This document shows positions 48,341-59,649 of a DNA stretch of 64,000 bases, one piece after another. Where the stretch lies: NCBI GenBank assembly GCA_947561585.1, contig CANNZV010002610.1:27007-91006 (forward strand), given 5' to 3'. How positions within the stretch are numbered: position 1 is the first letter of the stretch; the number at the start of each line of letters is the position of its first letter. This DNA is from Caprella mutica (Eukaryota > Arthropoda > Malacostraca > Amphipoda > Caprellidae). Position numbers and translations under genes: made by a program. Below the pieces are notes generated by a model. That model searched no databases, was not told the origin of the DNA, and saw nothing but the letters and a program-made list of their open reading frames with translations.

Positions 48341-49098
48341 CCGATAATATCGGTACAGCACTAGATTTTTTCAGTTTTTTCAAAAAGTCAGTGGCATTTT
48401 GTGCACCAAATACAGACTGGCAGGGCACCCATCATGGCATAATCCATGTGACATGTCATTGTCACCCAAGTTCTTTGGAAATTGGAGACATTTTTGAGGT
48501 AAACCTTTACCTATTTCCTATGTTTACATAGTGTTATTATTAATAATTATTGGAGGCATTTTGAAGAGTTTTAGCAACCTATCTACCTAACAAGTGGCAA
48601 CTGTCAAGTGATCTCACATTTACAAAATCACTCGGTACCTAATTACAAGTTAAGTTTAACTTTTAAAGTAGTAGTTACTACCTAGGTAGGTATAGATAAT
48701 TCCTAATTTTAACTTTCGAAGTCACCGGAATGTTGAGCACCTGACACACCGGGTACTCAACAAATCTTAACTACTACAATCACTTACTCACAATACTACA
48801 AGGTATAGGTAGGTAATACTCCAGATTACAAAGTTACCTACCTAGATGTGATTATTTGGATATAAAGGTAAGTTATCGTTCAGCATGGATTTAAAATAAC
48901 GAGTTGAAAAGTCAGATAATGTACTTTTTCATATATGAATCAAAATGTAGAAGTGACCGATAACTCTAAACTAACCCTACCCTCAGTCCTCAGACAATTT
49001 TGACGAATCAATGACGACAACAAACAAAATTTGAGAGTAGTGAGGTGTCGATTGAGGAACCGATAAGGCAATGACGTCACTTCTCTAAAAATGCTTTT
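48341..49098. other. non-coding, with remnants of repeats
   Basis: 48362-48421 is an inverse copy of about 45743-45803. 48865-48977 has ends reminiscent of MITE family A (GGTAAGTTATCG ... CGATAACTCTAAACTAACCC). No gene is visible. Confidence 0.4.
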
Positions 49099-49545
49099 AA
49101 AGGTCCTCTCCCAGCATATTTTTTATTGCTTCAATCAATGCGGCTAAAGTTTCTTATCATTTTGCTGCAAACCCCATGATTTTATATTCTTTTAAAGATT
49201 TTTATAATCAAAACTCTACAATACACACAGTACATAGAATAGTAATGTGACAATACCTATTTCACTTCCGCCTTTCTAATTTTCAGTCTGAAGAAAAAGA
49301 ATGTACACCATTTGTTTTGATTGTCAACTAGGTATTAGGTTTGGAATTGGATAAACTTATTATAGAAATGTTTATATACTTCAAGAAAAAAATTAAATCT
49401 GAAAAGAAGACTGAAAACGCATTGTTTGTTTGTAAATTCAAATTAGAAATCAAAACAAAGTGTGTACAATCTTCTTCTTCAACATCAGGTTAGTGATTCG
49501 GACAATTGTACAGAGTATTAAAATCTTTAAATCTTTAAAAGTATA
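49099..49545 (+). repeat. fold-back repeat family B, direct copy
   Basis: Starts AAAGGTCCTCTCCCAGCATA and continues through TTCTTATCATTTTGCTGCAA, GAAAAAGAATGTACACCATT and AGGTTAGTGATTCG. The whole segment is repeated at 50443-50900 in the same orientation with moderate divergence. Non-coding. Confidence 0.75.
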
Positions 49546-50180
49546 TAGGGTAAAAATCGCATCACCGACAAAATAACACATCTTCTCCTAATTTTCAATT
49601 TATTTGGAAACATGTACTCTCACTACAATAGTAGATGTAGGTACTCGAGTGTTACCATTGATTTGTACTTTGTTTATTTGAAAACATGAAGTTGCTAGCT
49701 ATATTGGTTTTTGAACTAAACATCATTTTTTGAGATCATGTATTTTTTGAAGTATATCTATTTAGCGACCAAGATTCATTTTTAGGTTCATTATTTCGAC
49801 CAGGTATCGTTTGGAATCTATCAATCAACCAGGCTGTTATGTGAATTGTACGCAAAAAACAATAGTACTTGAATTAATTTATACTAAAACATTCAGTTTA
49901 CCTATTCATAATGGTTATTATTTAGAAAAGCAACGCATTAGGCAAAAATAAGCTGTTTTAGAATTGTAAATTAGACGTTTTTGAATGAAAAATATGATAA
50001 AAAGTATTTATTTTTTCATCATTTTTTTTTCTAAATTTAGGAAAAGAGGTTTCATGGATTTATTAAAATTGTATTACACTATTGTAATTTATATACTATT
50101 GAATTCATATGGATAATTATATATCTATTTTTTAAATATATTGGTTCCATGCAATTTTGTTTCAGATTTGTATGACCTTT

Positions 50181-50440
50181 AAAGGTTCTCTCCAGGCTCC
50201 GGAAAATATATGAAATTATTGTATAATATTACAGAACTAAGGTCTGGGATTATTTATCTACAAACCGCATAAAATTCAGTTCAGTATAAGACAATTTATA
50301 TGCTTTTAGAGTTGTTAATACTCTGTGTGCAACAATTGTACGAAACACTATAATAAAACGCTGTAGAAATAGATTGTACATTCTTTCTTTTGATTTTCAA
50401 TTTGAATTTTATCAACAAAAATTGCATGTTCTGTCCTAGT
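50181..50440 (+). repeat. fold-back repeat family B, copy
   Basis: Starts AAAGGTTCTCTCCAGGCTCC and then ATAATATTACAGAACTAAGG. The first 110 bases or so are inverted at 50930-51034. The remainder resembles 59118-59350. Confidence 0.7.
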
Positions 50441-50442
50441 TT

Positions 50443-51034
50443 AAAGGTCCCCTCCAAGCAAATATTTTTATTTCCTTAATCAACGAGGCTAATGTTTCTT
50501 ATCATTTTGCTGCAAATTGCATCGAATTTGGTAGCATATTTTCCATTTTATATGCTTTTAAAGATTTTTATAATCAAAACTCTATAAAACCTATTTTACT
50601 TCTGACTTACTAATTTTAAGAAATTTTCATCCTGAAGAAAAAGAATGTACACCATTTGTTCTGATTGTCAACTAGGTATTAGGTTTAATAAATCCATTTA
50701 ATATTCGTGTAAATGTGTAAAATTGAATGAACTTATAATAGAAAAGTTTAAATACTTTAGGAAACAATTAATATCTAAAATAGAGGCCGAAAATGCATGG
50801 TTTGTTTATGAAATTCAAATTTGAAATCAATACAAAGAGTGTATAATCTCCTTCTTGAGCATCAGATTAGTGATTCGCCCAATTGTTGCTATGAGAGTAC
50901 TAAAAAACTTTAAAAACAAATTATAAAATATATAAAGAACCGAATTGTATGCGGTTTGCAGAATAATGATCCTAGACCTTAGTTCTATAATATTATGTAA
51001 TAAACTCATTTTTTTCCCGGAGCCTGGAGAGGAC
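50443..51034 (+). repeat. fold-back repeat family B, longest copy
   Basis: The left end TAAAGGTCCCCTCCAAGCAA and right end GGAGCCTGGAGAGGACATT are imperfect inverted repeats. The left two thirds match 49099-49545 and the last 100 bp match 50181 in inverse orientation. The 97-codon minus-strand frame over its right edge starts outside the element and is not a protein of this repeat. Confidence 0.7.
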
Positions 51035-51049
51035 ATTCCAATTAGTAAG

Positions 51050-52130
51050 TGACTGCATTCAGTGAGTAGCTTTTCTGTATCCATAAGCTTGTCCCAATGT
51101 CTCATGAAGCCACTCTCCATTGTGACTGCTTCTTCCTGTGCTAGGAAAATTCGTACACGGAAAATTCATCCACGGAAAATTCGTCCGCGGAAAATTCGTC
51201 CACAGAAATTTCGTCTATTTTCATAAATAAAATAAATAACAATATTCATATATAAGAGATAATTACAGTTTCATAAAATCTGGTTAGATGAAAATAACAC
51301 ATATATTCAGCAGTTAAACCTGTTGATGAAAAATGTATTATATGTGTAACTATTGTATATTATGTTATCTTATCTATAATTATAAATTAAAAAGAAAATA
51401 ATAACTTAATCAGATATTTAAATTGAATAGCTTGACATTTTCAGGAATGCAATATTCATCAAAAAGATATGTTTCATTCGAAGTGCATTGCAATACTAGC
51501 TTTATATTTTTTCGCCGATATCTCGATATTTTGGCCTTTTACGCTGTGTGACATCTCTCTTTGTTTCAATTCTTTAAGTTAGAGTTAACTCTTCTACCAA
51601 ATATTAGGATGCTATTTCTTGAACATTCCAAAATTAAATTGGATATAACGGGTTTTCGCGTTGGTTTCGTCTTCCCCGTTTTGTTCCAATCTTCAAAGTA
51701 GTTAAAAACTCAAATGACATCCGCGCACAAATTTTCATTAATGCCATCAACATCTTCAGGTGTTAAGAACGCTAAGAGACCAATCATTCTATCTTAAATT
51801 TAGTTAATAAAATTATTATCTATCTATCAATCTTAATGTTTCAATAAACAATCATGAATTCTGCAGTATAACAAATTTTACAATGGATGCAACAAAGTGG
51901 ATTAACTATGTACTATCACCTACACACATTAAATTACTTTATACTAAAACATTTATCATAACATTTTATTCCATTTAAATTAATCATTTTGCGTTTAATG
52001 CATGAATTTTCCGTGGACGAATTTTCCGTAGACGAATTATCCGGTCACGGCTTCTTCCAGTCCCTTGTACTTAATTCCTTTCGATGCCAGCGATATAGTC
52101 TTTGGTTCCGAAACAGAGGTTAACCCCTAC
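51050..52130 (-). other. dispersed protein-like fragment, copy 2, split by a Mutator-like insertion
   Basis: On the minus strand, 52130-52059 reads GLTSVSEPKTISLASKG followed by YKGLEE. After the insertion at 51137-52049 the frame continues AVTMESGFMRHWDKL towards about 51050. Removing the insert and one copy of its 9-bp duplication leaves a single continuous frame matching the fragment at 39037. Function unknown. Confidence 0.55.
51137..52049. mobile_element. Mutator-like non-autonomous element, 9-bp target duplication
   Basis: Flanked by GCTTCTTCC at 51128-51136 and 52050-52058. Both ends carry tandem 15-16-bp units of the form CACGGAAAATTCGTC (about five at the left, two to three inverted at the right). 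These make the terminal inverted repeats GTGxxxGGAxAATTCGT / inverse. It is 913 bp, AT-rich inside, with no transposase frame. Nine-base duplications and repetitive inverted ends fit the Mutator/MULE superfamily. That assignment is from family knowledge. Confidence 0.85.
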
Positions 52131-52439
52131 ATAAATTGAATTAGAAATAAATATTACAAAAATAGTCCCCATTAAATTTTGTAATGCAATCTTCATTGAT
52201 ATAGAATATGATACAAATTTAAATAGAAATCGAGAGGAGAACTGATGGAGAAAGGGTTAAGATGAGGTATATTAAGTTTAGATATACTAAAAGTTATCAA
52301 AAAAATAATTCTAATGGTGAAAACTTAATGCTTATAATTTCTATCTAACCATGAAATTAACAAGATGGGGTTGAAGTAAGGGAGGGAGGGGGGGGGGGGA
52401 TTTACTCCTAATTATCAGTTGGGTATATAAACTTAAAAA

Positions 52440-52541
52440 TAATATGCTATCAAATTTGATGGGGTTTGCAGTAAAATGATAAGAAACATTAGCCTCGTTG
52501 ATTTAAGAAATAAAAAACAATTGCTTAGAGGGGACCTTTAA
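52440..52541 (-). repeat. fold-back repeat family B, inverse copy
   Basis: The reverse complement starts AAAGGTCCCCTCTAAGCAAT and continues AACGAGGCTAATGTTTCTTA, closely matching the start of the copy at 50443. With that copy it forms a 2-kb inverted pair enclosing the Mutator-like element. Confidence 0.65.
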
Positions 52542-52704
52542 AATTATAATTATTTACTTAAAATAAGTGATGAGGTGAATTGTTATCTTATTTGCTGGTT
52601 ATTTACGAACATTTTGATCTATTCAGCGAGGTGAACGCATCATCAGAACTTTAAAATATAGAATTAGGTTTATCATTTGATGAAACGTGATAAAATGAAC
52701 CCAT

Positions 52705-53726
52705 TGTTATAATTAGGTTAAATTATAGTGGGTTAACAACGTTAAGACATAGAGTTTATTTAAAGAGTAATATGTTTTACAGTTAGAAGTATATTAGAGA
52801 GATGAGTGAAGCACATCTCTCACTGAGTAATGTAAAAGACAGACTGACTTAAGAATTGACATACGATGCTATTTAAAGCCCCGTCCAGACGGTCAAATAT
52901 TTTTAGAGAAGTGACAAACTTAATGACAAACTAAATGACAAACTTATCGTCAGTTTTCAAGGAGTGTCTACACGGTCAAATTTTCTCGCCAAAAGTTTGA
53001 GGTTCACTGGCGTCAGTTTCGTCAAAATTAATGTTATATATCGTGAAAAAAAAAATGATATAACTTGGTATGTATATTTTTTAAATTTAGAACAGTAAGA
53101 AACCAGAAAAAATAATTTGTTTTTAATGACAAAATATCGTCTTGAAAAGGATAGTCAAAAATAGACCATAGAAAACAATTCACAACGTAGGTAGCCTACC
53201 TATAACTTAGATCTAATACATTCTAATACAACCAAGTATTAAAGAGTCTGTCGTCAGCCATTGTAACTAGATAGATACTAAGTTTGAAAAAATGAGGTTT
53301 TTTGTAGGTGTACCTAGCTGTAATAAACTAAAATGACGCGCAAATAAAAAAATATTATTGCCGGAAAGTCAGTGTGTACTTCAAACTTTATCGTCCGCAA
53401 ATAGTTTGACAAACTTTTTGATGACGATATCCAACATGTTGGAATAAAAAAACTGATGAAAAGTTTGACGGTTTGCTGACGCTAGGAAGTTATCGTCATT
53501 TAGTTTGTCATTAAGTTTGTCACTTCTCTGAAAAATTTGACCGTCTGGACGGGGCTTAAGACGCATCGGAACTGAGATCGGACTTTAACCCTTAAGTCCG
53601 TTTCTCATAAAAGTAATACATTGTTATTTAAACAATAGGTAATTAATATAGCTGAGCTAGTCTAACAGGAAGTTAACATTAAACATATATAAGAGTGTGT
53701 AATGCATTTAAACTAAAATTCCAACA
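52705..53726 (-). repeat. 3-prime LTR of the copia element, interrupted
   Basis: Same sequence as 58187-58525 except for scattered substitutions (for example TTTTACAG versus TTTTACAA, GCATCGG versus GCACCGG) and the 680-bp insert. The near identity indicates a recent insertion of the copia element. Confidence 0.95.
52877..53556. mobile_element. Harbinger-like MITE inserted in the left copia LTR
   Basis: Ends AGCCCCGTCCAGACGGTCAA and its inverse extend as about 62-bp inverted repeats, including GACAAACTTAATGACAAACT. TAA occurs on both sides (52874-52876, 53557-53559) and once in the uninterrupted right LTR, giving a 3-bp TAA duplication as in PIF/Harbinger. A TTAA target cannot be wholly excluded because one terminal base is ambiguous. 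No transposase. Confidence 0.9.
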
Positions 53727-53743
53727 CTCCTCCTCACACGACA

Positions 53744-56700
53744 TTATATATTTTTCATGCCTATTAATTCAACTAATTTGGTAAATCTATCAGTAGGCAG
53801 AGGTTTGGTAAATATATCAGCAAGCATAATTTCGCTGGGGCAATAAGCAAGTTTAATTATGTTTGAAGCAACAAGATCTCTAATGTAATGAAATTTAATA
53901 TCAATGTGTTTCGATCTAGGATGATTTTTAGCATTTTTAGCAATACAAATTGCTGACTGATTATCCTCAAACAAAACGATAGGATTCTTATTAGGTACTT
54001 TAAGATCTGATAGTAATTTATTTAGAAATACAGCTTCTTGGGAGGCACCAGAGAGGGAAACATATATTCAGCTTCAGCCGTTGATAAAGCAACACATGAC
54101 TGTTTCACAGAGCGCCAAGAAATAATGGAATTATTTAACAGAAAGCATTGGCCAGAAGTACTTTTCCTATCAACTCTGTTACCTGCCCAGTCGGCATCAG
54201 AATAACCTATCAAATCAGAATCTTCATTACCATATGTAATGCCAAGATCAGGTGTGCCCTTTAGATATCTAAATATTCTCTTAATTGCAGACCAGTGCTT
54301 AGTGTTTGGATTGGAACAAAATTTAGAGACATTTCCAACTGCATAAGTTATGTCAGGCCTAGTTTTAGTAGATAGATAAAGTAAAGCACCTACAGCTGAC
54401 TGATATTTAGTTTTATCTACTAGTTCACAATCATCAGTATATAGTTGGTTCCAAATGAGAATTAACATCAGCAGGATTGGATACTGGTTTACAATTATTG
54501 AATTCAAATCTATCTAATAACTCGTTGACAAATGAAGATTGATTTAATGATATTTTATTTTCGTCTTGTACGACTTTTATGCCTAAGAAATAGGATAATT
54601 TTCCTAAGTCTTTCATCTCAAATTTAGCACTTAAATCAGTCTTGATTTTAGTCAGGTCATCATAGTTCTTACATGCTACAATAATATCATCTACATACAC
54701 AGAAATGAAGCATGGTGAGTCATTGATTACTTTAACATAAATACATGAGTCACAAGAGGACTAAATAAATCCTAAGGATTTAAGATATGCATCCAAAGAA
54801 TCATTCCAACATTTGGGTGATTGTTTTAAACCATACATAGATTTGTTTAGTTTGCACACTAAATCTTCTTTTCCTGGTAGAACATAGCCTGGAGGCTGTC
54901 TAATATAAACGTTTTCTTTACGATCCCCATTTAAGAAAGTAGAATTGACATCCAAGTGATGTACAAATAATTTTTGTTTAGCAGCTAACGATAACATGGT
55001 TCGCACCGATTCAAATCTAACTACAGGATCAAACATTTTCTTCATAGTCGATTTCAGGTCTCTGTAAGAAACCCTGAGCGACTAATCTAGCTTTATATGA
55101 AGCCACTCTACCATCAGATCCCTTTTTCTTTTTAAACACCCATTTAGATTTAATGATGTTTAAGTCTGAGGTAGGTTTTACGAGTTCAAAAACTTTATGT
55201 TTCTCAAAAGCATTTAATTCCCTCTCCATGGCAAGTTTCCATTTAGAGGATTCAGAACCGCTATTAAGAGCCTCAGATACCGACCTAGGTTCGATATTGA
55301 TATTCCCATTGACTAATAAACCCTCCTCCTCAAACTGATCAAGGCTATAATCCCAACTACCGTATCTAACAGGAGCTCGACGCGTTCTAGACGATCGTCT
55401 ATTTTCCAGTTCAGGAAGATCCTCATCTGGTCTGATAGCTGGTACAGGTTGCGCCTCAGGTGCAACTGGAGGATTATTGTCAGGAGTTTGAATCTCAGGC
55501 CCTGCAGGTTCTGAATCTTCTGAAGGGAACACCAGTGGAGAGGTAGGGGTCTCAATCAGTTGAGGGGTCTCAATCTTAGATGAAACTGATTCATCAAAGG
55601 TTACATTCCTGGAAAAGAAGATTCTTTTAGATTCAACATCATACATCTTATACCCTTTAGTAACAGTGCCATAACCAAGAAACCGGCATTTGGTAGCTTT
55701 ATTTTCTAATTTTGATCGTTCATCTCGAGAAATGTGAGCATAAGTAGTGCATCCAAAATTTTTTACATGCTTTACATTTGATTTTCTAAGATTTAATGCT
55801 TCATATGGAGTTTTATTAACTAAAAATGAATTAATGCATCTATTATTAAGGTAATTTGTAGTATATAGTGCTTCACCCCAGAATTCCTTATCAATTTCTG
55901 AATCAGATAACATACATCTAACTTTTTCCATAATAGTTCTATTAAATCTTTCAGCTAACCCATTTTGTTCAGGAGTTTTAGGAATAGATTTCTGGTGAAT
56001 TATACCTTCATTGCGTAAATATGATTCAAACTTATTTGAGGTATATTCTCCTCCATTATCTGACTGCAAGGTTTTAATTTTCCTTTCGTAAATATTTTCA
56101 ACCATTGCTTTCCATTCCAAAAACTACTGAAACACCTCACTCTTATGGGCAATAACATATATCCAGGAGTATCGAGTAGCATGATCAATAAAGGTCAGAA
56201 AATATGAATTATTACCCCTGGAAGTGGGAGTAATTTTCCCACAGACATCTGTGTGAATTAAATCAAGAGGTTTACAATTTTTCTTAATGCTTGTAGAAAA
56301 TGGTATTTTATGCATTTTTCCATTACAGCAGTGTTCACACACACCTTCTATAGCCTTTAATTTACTATCCAGACCATTAACTGATTTAGTTCGGATCATT
56401 TTAGTCAAGTTGTCGTTACCTATATGACCAAGCCTTCTATGCCATAGAAGGTTTACTTTATTTTGATCAACCGTTACAGCAGCTTTATGAACTAAAGTAT
56501 TTAGATAATAGAGTTGACCAACACAGTGAGCCACAGCAATTAACTCTTTATTTTCGTTCAATATTTTACATTTATCACTTTCAAAAATAATAGATTTATT
56601 ATTATTTGTCATTTTTGACACTGATAGTAGATTAAAAGCTAGATTTGGCACATATAATACATCATTTATTGTACATTTTCTACTTCCACCACCTGGTATA

Positions 56701-57677
56701 TTCACAATAACAGAAACATTTCCTAGTGAAATAGCTTGCAAAACAGCTCCATTGCCTACTCGAACATTGATAGGTTTGGTAATGTTTGCAAAATCTCTAC
56801 ATAAATTTTTATCACCACTCATGTGTGATGAAGAGCCTGAATCTATTATCCAAATATTACTGTCGTCATATTTGTTACAAAGAGCGCTAGCATTAGCATA
56901 CATTGTGTGATTAAGTTCTATATGACTTACGTTTACATCATTAGGCTGATTTTGAGTTCTGTTAGTTTGAGAATACCGTTTAAATTTAAAGCAGTCTTTC
57001 TTCACGTGGCCTAATTTCTTACAAAAATGACACTTAATTGACTGTTTATTTACTGCTGCATCAATCTGTGTATTTGATAATGCCAAACCATCATTGGATT
57101 TAATACTCAACTTTTCAGTTTCTCTCCGGAGTGTGTCAGCTACGGTATTCCAGTTAGGAATGTTTGACTGTGCTTCAATTGCAGTAACTAACACTTCAAA
57201 CTGCTCTGGTAAGGATGATAATAGACAAATAACTTTATCCTCTTCACTGACCGCTTGATCCAACAAGGCCAGCTCTTGAAAAACTTCAGTTAGTTCTTTC
57301 AAATGGGAGTTGAGTAGTTCAGGAGATCTCAATTTCAAATTGTATAGTTTCTTCTTCAGACGAAATTTGTTCGCCCACGTGTTTTTCTGAAACGTTTCTT
57401 GAAGGGTGGTCCAGACAACGCGTGGATCCGTGGGTTGTCCAACTATGTACAATTGATCCGGTGAAATAGATAGTACTATATCTGCCAACGCTTTATTCTT
57501 CTTAGTTTCATAGTCATCCTTAATCTCAGTTGAAGAGGAATCTGGTGGAACTGGTTTAGATCCATCAGCTATACCCATCAGTTTCTCTCTTAAGAGGTAC
57601 ATCTTCATTTGTACGCTCCATGTAGGGTAATTATTTCCGTCTAGGGGAACAATCCCCGGTAACTTATTTGAAGACAT
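53744..57677 (-). pseudogene. copia Gag-Pol polyprotein, broken by two stops and three frameshifts
   Basis: 57677-56124 encodes Gag with a CCHC zinc knuckle (CHFCKKLGHVKKDC, about residues 215-228), the protease motif DSGSSSHMSG, the pre-integrase HHCC region and the start of integrase (HTDVCG). An in-frame TAG at 56124-56126 interrupts integrase, which then resumes with LQSDNGGEYTS and PEQNGLAERFNRT. A frameshift near 55040 splits reverse transcriptase (HHLDVNSTFLNG, GYVLPGKEDLVCKLNKSMYGL). A second in-frame TAG is at 54761-54763, before the catalytic YVDDIIVA. Frameshifts near 54450 and 54020 break the RNase H region (DADWAGNRVDRKSTSGQ, then FEDNQSAICIAKN). It cannot make a complete polyprotein. 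Confidence 0.97.
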
Positions 57678-58186
57678 GTTTTCAAGTATTTATTGTCATT
57701 CAATACTTAACAAACATAAACAAACAAAGCAGTTAAATTGATTTACTGTTTAACTGAATTGATATTTAATCAGGAATAATTATTCTAATTCATAAGAATA
57801 ACTTCACAGAATATAATTATTAATATTCAAATTGGAACAGCAACACAAGTCTTAGTTCGCAAGAACCTTTTGTTGAAAGACTGTTTACCAAAGGATAAGG
57901 TCACAGATTTAAAGGTAATTTGTGACCTTCTCTTGACACCTCTTCCGCAAAGAATAATGAACAATTATACGAAACAAACAAGTACAGACCGAGATATCAG
58001 TCAATATTATTGACCTCAATAGCGCATTAGCAAGATATGCTTACACAAACGTTCGTGCGTATATGTGTCATTTAGTTTAACACTTTTTCACTGTACTTAT
58101 TGTCACTTGATTACTCAAATATATTTCTAAGTGTTTTTAAACATAATTTGATTTATAAACTCTTATCGTTCACTGGGCCCATAACT

Positions 58187-58525
58187 TGTTATAATTAGGT
58201 TAAATTATAGTGGGTTAACAACGTTAAGACATAGAGTTTATTTAAAGAGTAATATGTTTTACAATTAGAAGTATATTAGAGAGATGAGTGAAGCACATCT
58301 CTCACTGAGTAATGTAAAAGACAGACTGACTTAAGAATTGACATACGATGCTATTTAAGACGCACCGGAACTGTGATCGGACTTTAACCCTTAAGTCCGT
58401 TTCTCATAAAAGTAATACGTTGTTATTTAAACAATAGGTAATTAATATAGCTCAGCTAATCTAACAGGAAGTTAACATTAAACATATATAAGAGTGTGTA
58501 ATACATTTAAACTAAAATTCCAACA
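58187..58525 (-). repeat. 5-prime LTR of the copia element
   Basis: 339 bp, TGTTATAATTAGG to AAATTCCAACA on the plus strand. Because the element reads on the minus strand, this is its 5-prime LTR and would carry its promoter. It preserves the site that is occupied by the Harbinger-like insert in the other LTR. Confidence 0.95.
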
Positions 58526-58530
58526 CCCAT

Positions 58531-59117
58531 TGACTGCTTATTGACTCAATTGGTCGAAGCCAATCTTACTTTGTTATCGTTTGCCGACCGCAATTCTTAT
58601 TGTTAATATTAGTTAACAATGAGTGTTCCCAGAAATAGGTTTCTTTGTTAGATTAAAATTATGTTAGTAAATATTTTATTCTACGGTCGGTAAATCGTTA
58701 CCCTACCTATATAAATCGAATCATCGAGTCACTGGTCGGAAATTTGTGATCGAGAGTCATAATGTCGACCAAGCTAATTCGCTTAGTCGACCAATACAAA
58801 AAAGTGTATTTACAGTCAATAATTATACATATCGATTTATAATAATGATAATAACAATAATGCCAAAATTGAAATAATAACTCACATACACACTAAAAGT
58901 GTACTGTTAGAAGAAATATCAGATAATTAATAAAAACACACATTGTTAGATATTCATTAAATGAGGAATAAAACAGAATAGTTACCAGGTTGATGTTTTC
59001 TCTTGATATGGAAGTTGGTACGAATTTTTATTAATATTGGTATGTGTTGAAATTTTTCCTTATATATAAGGGAAAGTATAAATGTAGAAACTAATAACAT
59101 AATCAAATCCTATACTT
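58531..59117. other. non-coding
   Basis: AT-rich sequence right of the copia element. No gene, repeat or RNA structure was recognised. Confidence 0.4.
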
Positions 59118-59350
59118 AAAGTTCATCTCCAGGCTCCGAGAAAAATGAGTTTTTTTCTTAATGTTGTAAACATTACTCTGAAAATCGCATACAATTTTAC
59201 ATTGTATATATTTTTATATGATTTAAAAGTTTTTAATATGTTATTAAAGTACGAAGTACTAATATGATGCTATATTAAATATATTGTACGACTTATTTTA
59301 TTTGATTTTCGATTAGAATTTGAAGAAAGTTGCATGTATAATGTATATGT
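59118..59350 (+). repeat. fold-back repeat family B, diverged copy
   Basis: Starts AAGTTCATCTCCAGGCTCCG and shares CGCATACAATTTTAC and the downstream TTTGATTTTCGATTAGAATTTG with the copy at 50181-50440. Confidence 0.55.
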
Positions 59351-59649
59351 TCGGTGCTCGTCACTCAAGTATTTTTGTTATGCGCCATCAGCCAATTTGA
59401 TCATCGATGGTTGTTCTAATGATGAATCCATAGATGGCACAGTGCGATATCTTCCATTCCATTTTATCAACTTTCAACTGTTCAAAATATGATAAATATG
59501 TGTATTACATCTTGTTAGAAAATGTGAAGCAAAATGGCAAAGCAAATTGTGTACTACATTTTTCTTTTGACTTGTAGGCTATTTAGGGAATTAAAACGTA
59601 TATTATATCTTATTGATTATAAAAAATTGTAATCCATATATAAGTACCG

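Larger units (their letters stand above)
52705..58525 (-). mobile_element. copia-type LTR retrotransposon
   Basis: Two LTRs of 339 bp (left 52705-53726 once its 680-bp insert and 3-bp duplication are removed, right 58187-58525) start TG and end CA. They differ at only a few positions. The flanks carry a perfect 5-bp duplication CCCAT (52700-52704, 58526-58530). On the minus strand the primer-binding site next to the right LTR (58173-58185) equals the anticodon-arm sequence TGGGCCCATAAC of initiator tRNA, the half-tRNA priming known from copia. A polypurine tract GTGAGGAGGAG (53727-53738) borders the left LTR. Domain order gag-protease-integrase-RT-RNase H is copia-type. Confidence 0.98.

Noticed and set aside
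50827..51120. 97-codon frame as an intact gene
   Set aside because: Its first part belongs to the dispersed fragment interrupted by the Mutator-like insertion and the rest runs antisense through a fold-back repeat.
53381..53566. 61-codon minus-strand frame
   Set aside because: It falls in the inverted arm of the Harbinger-like MITE and has no transposase similarity.
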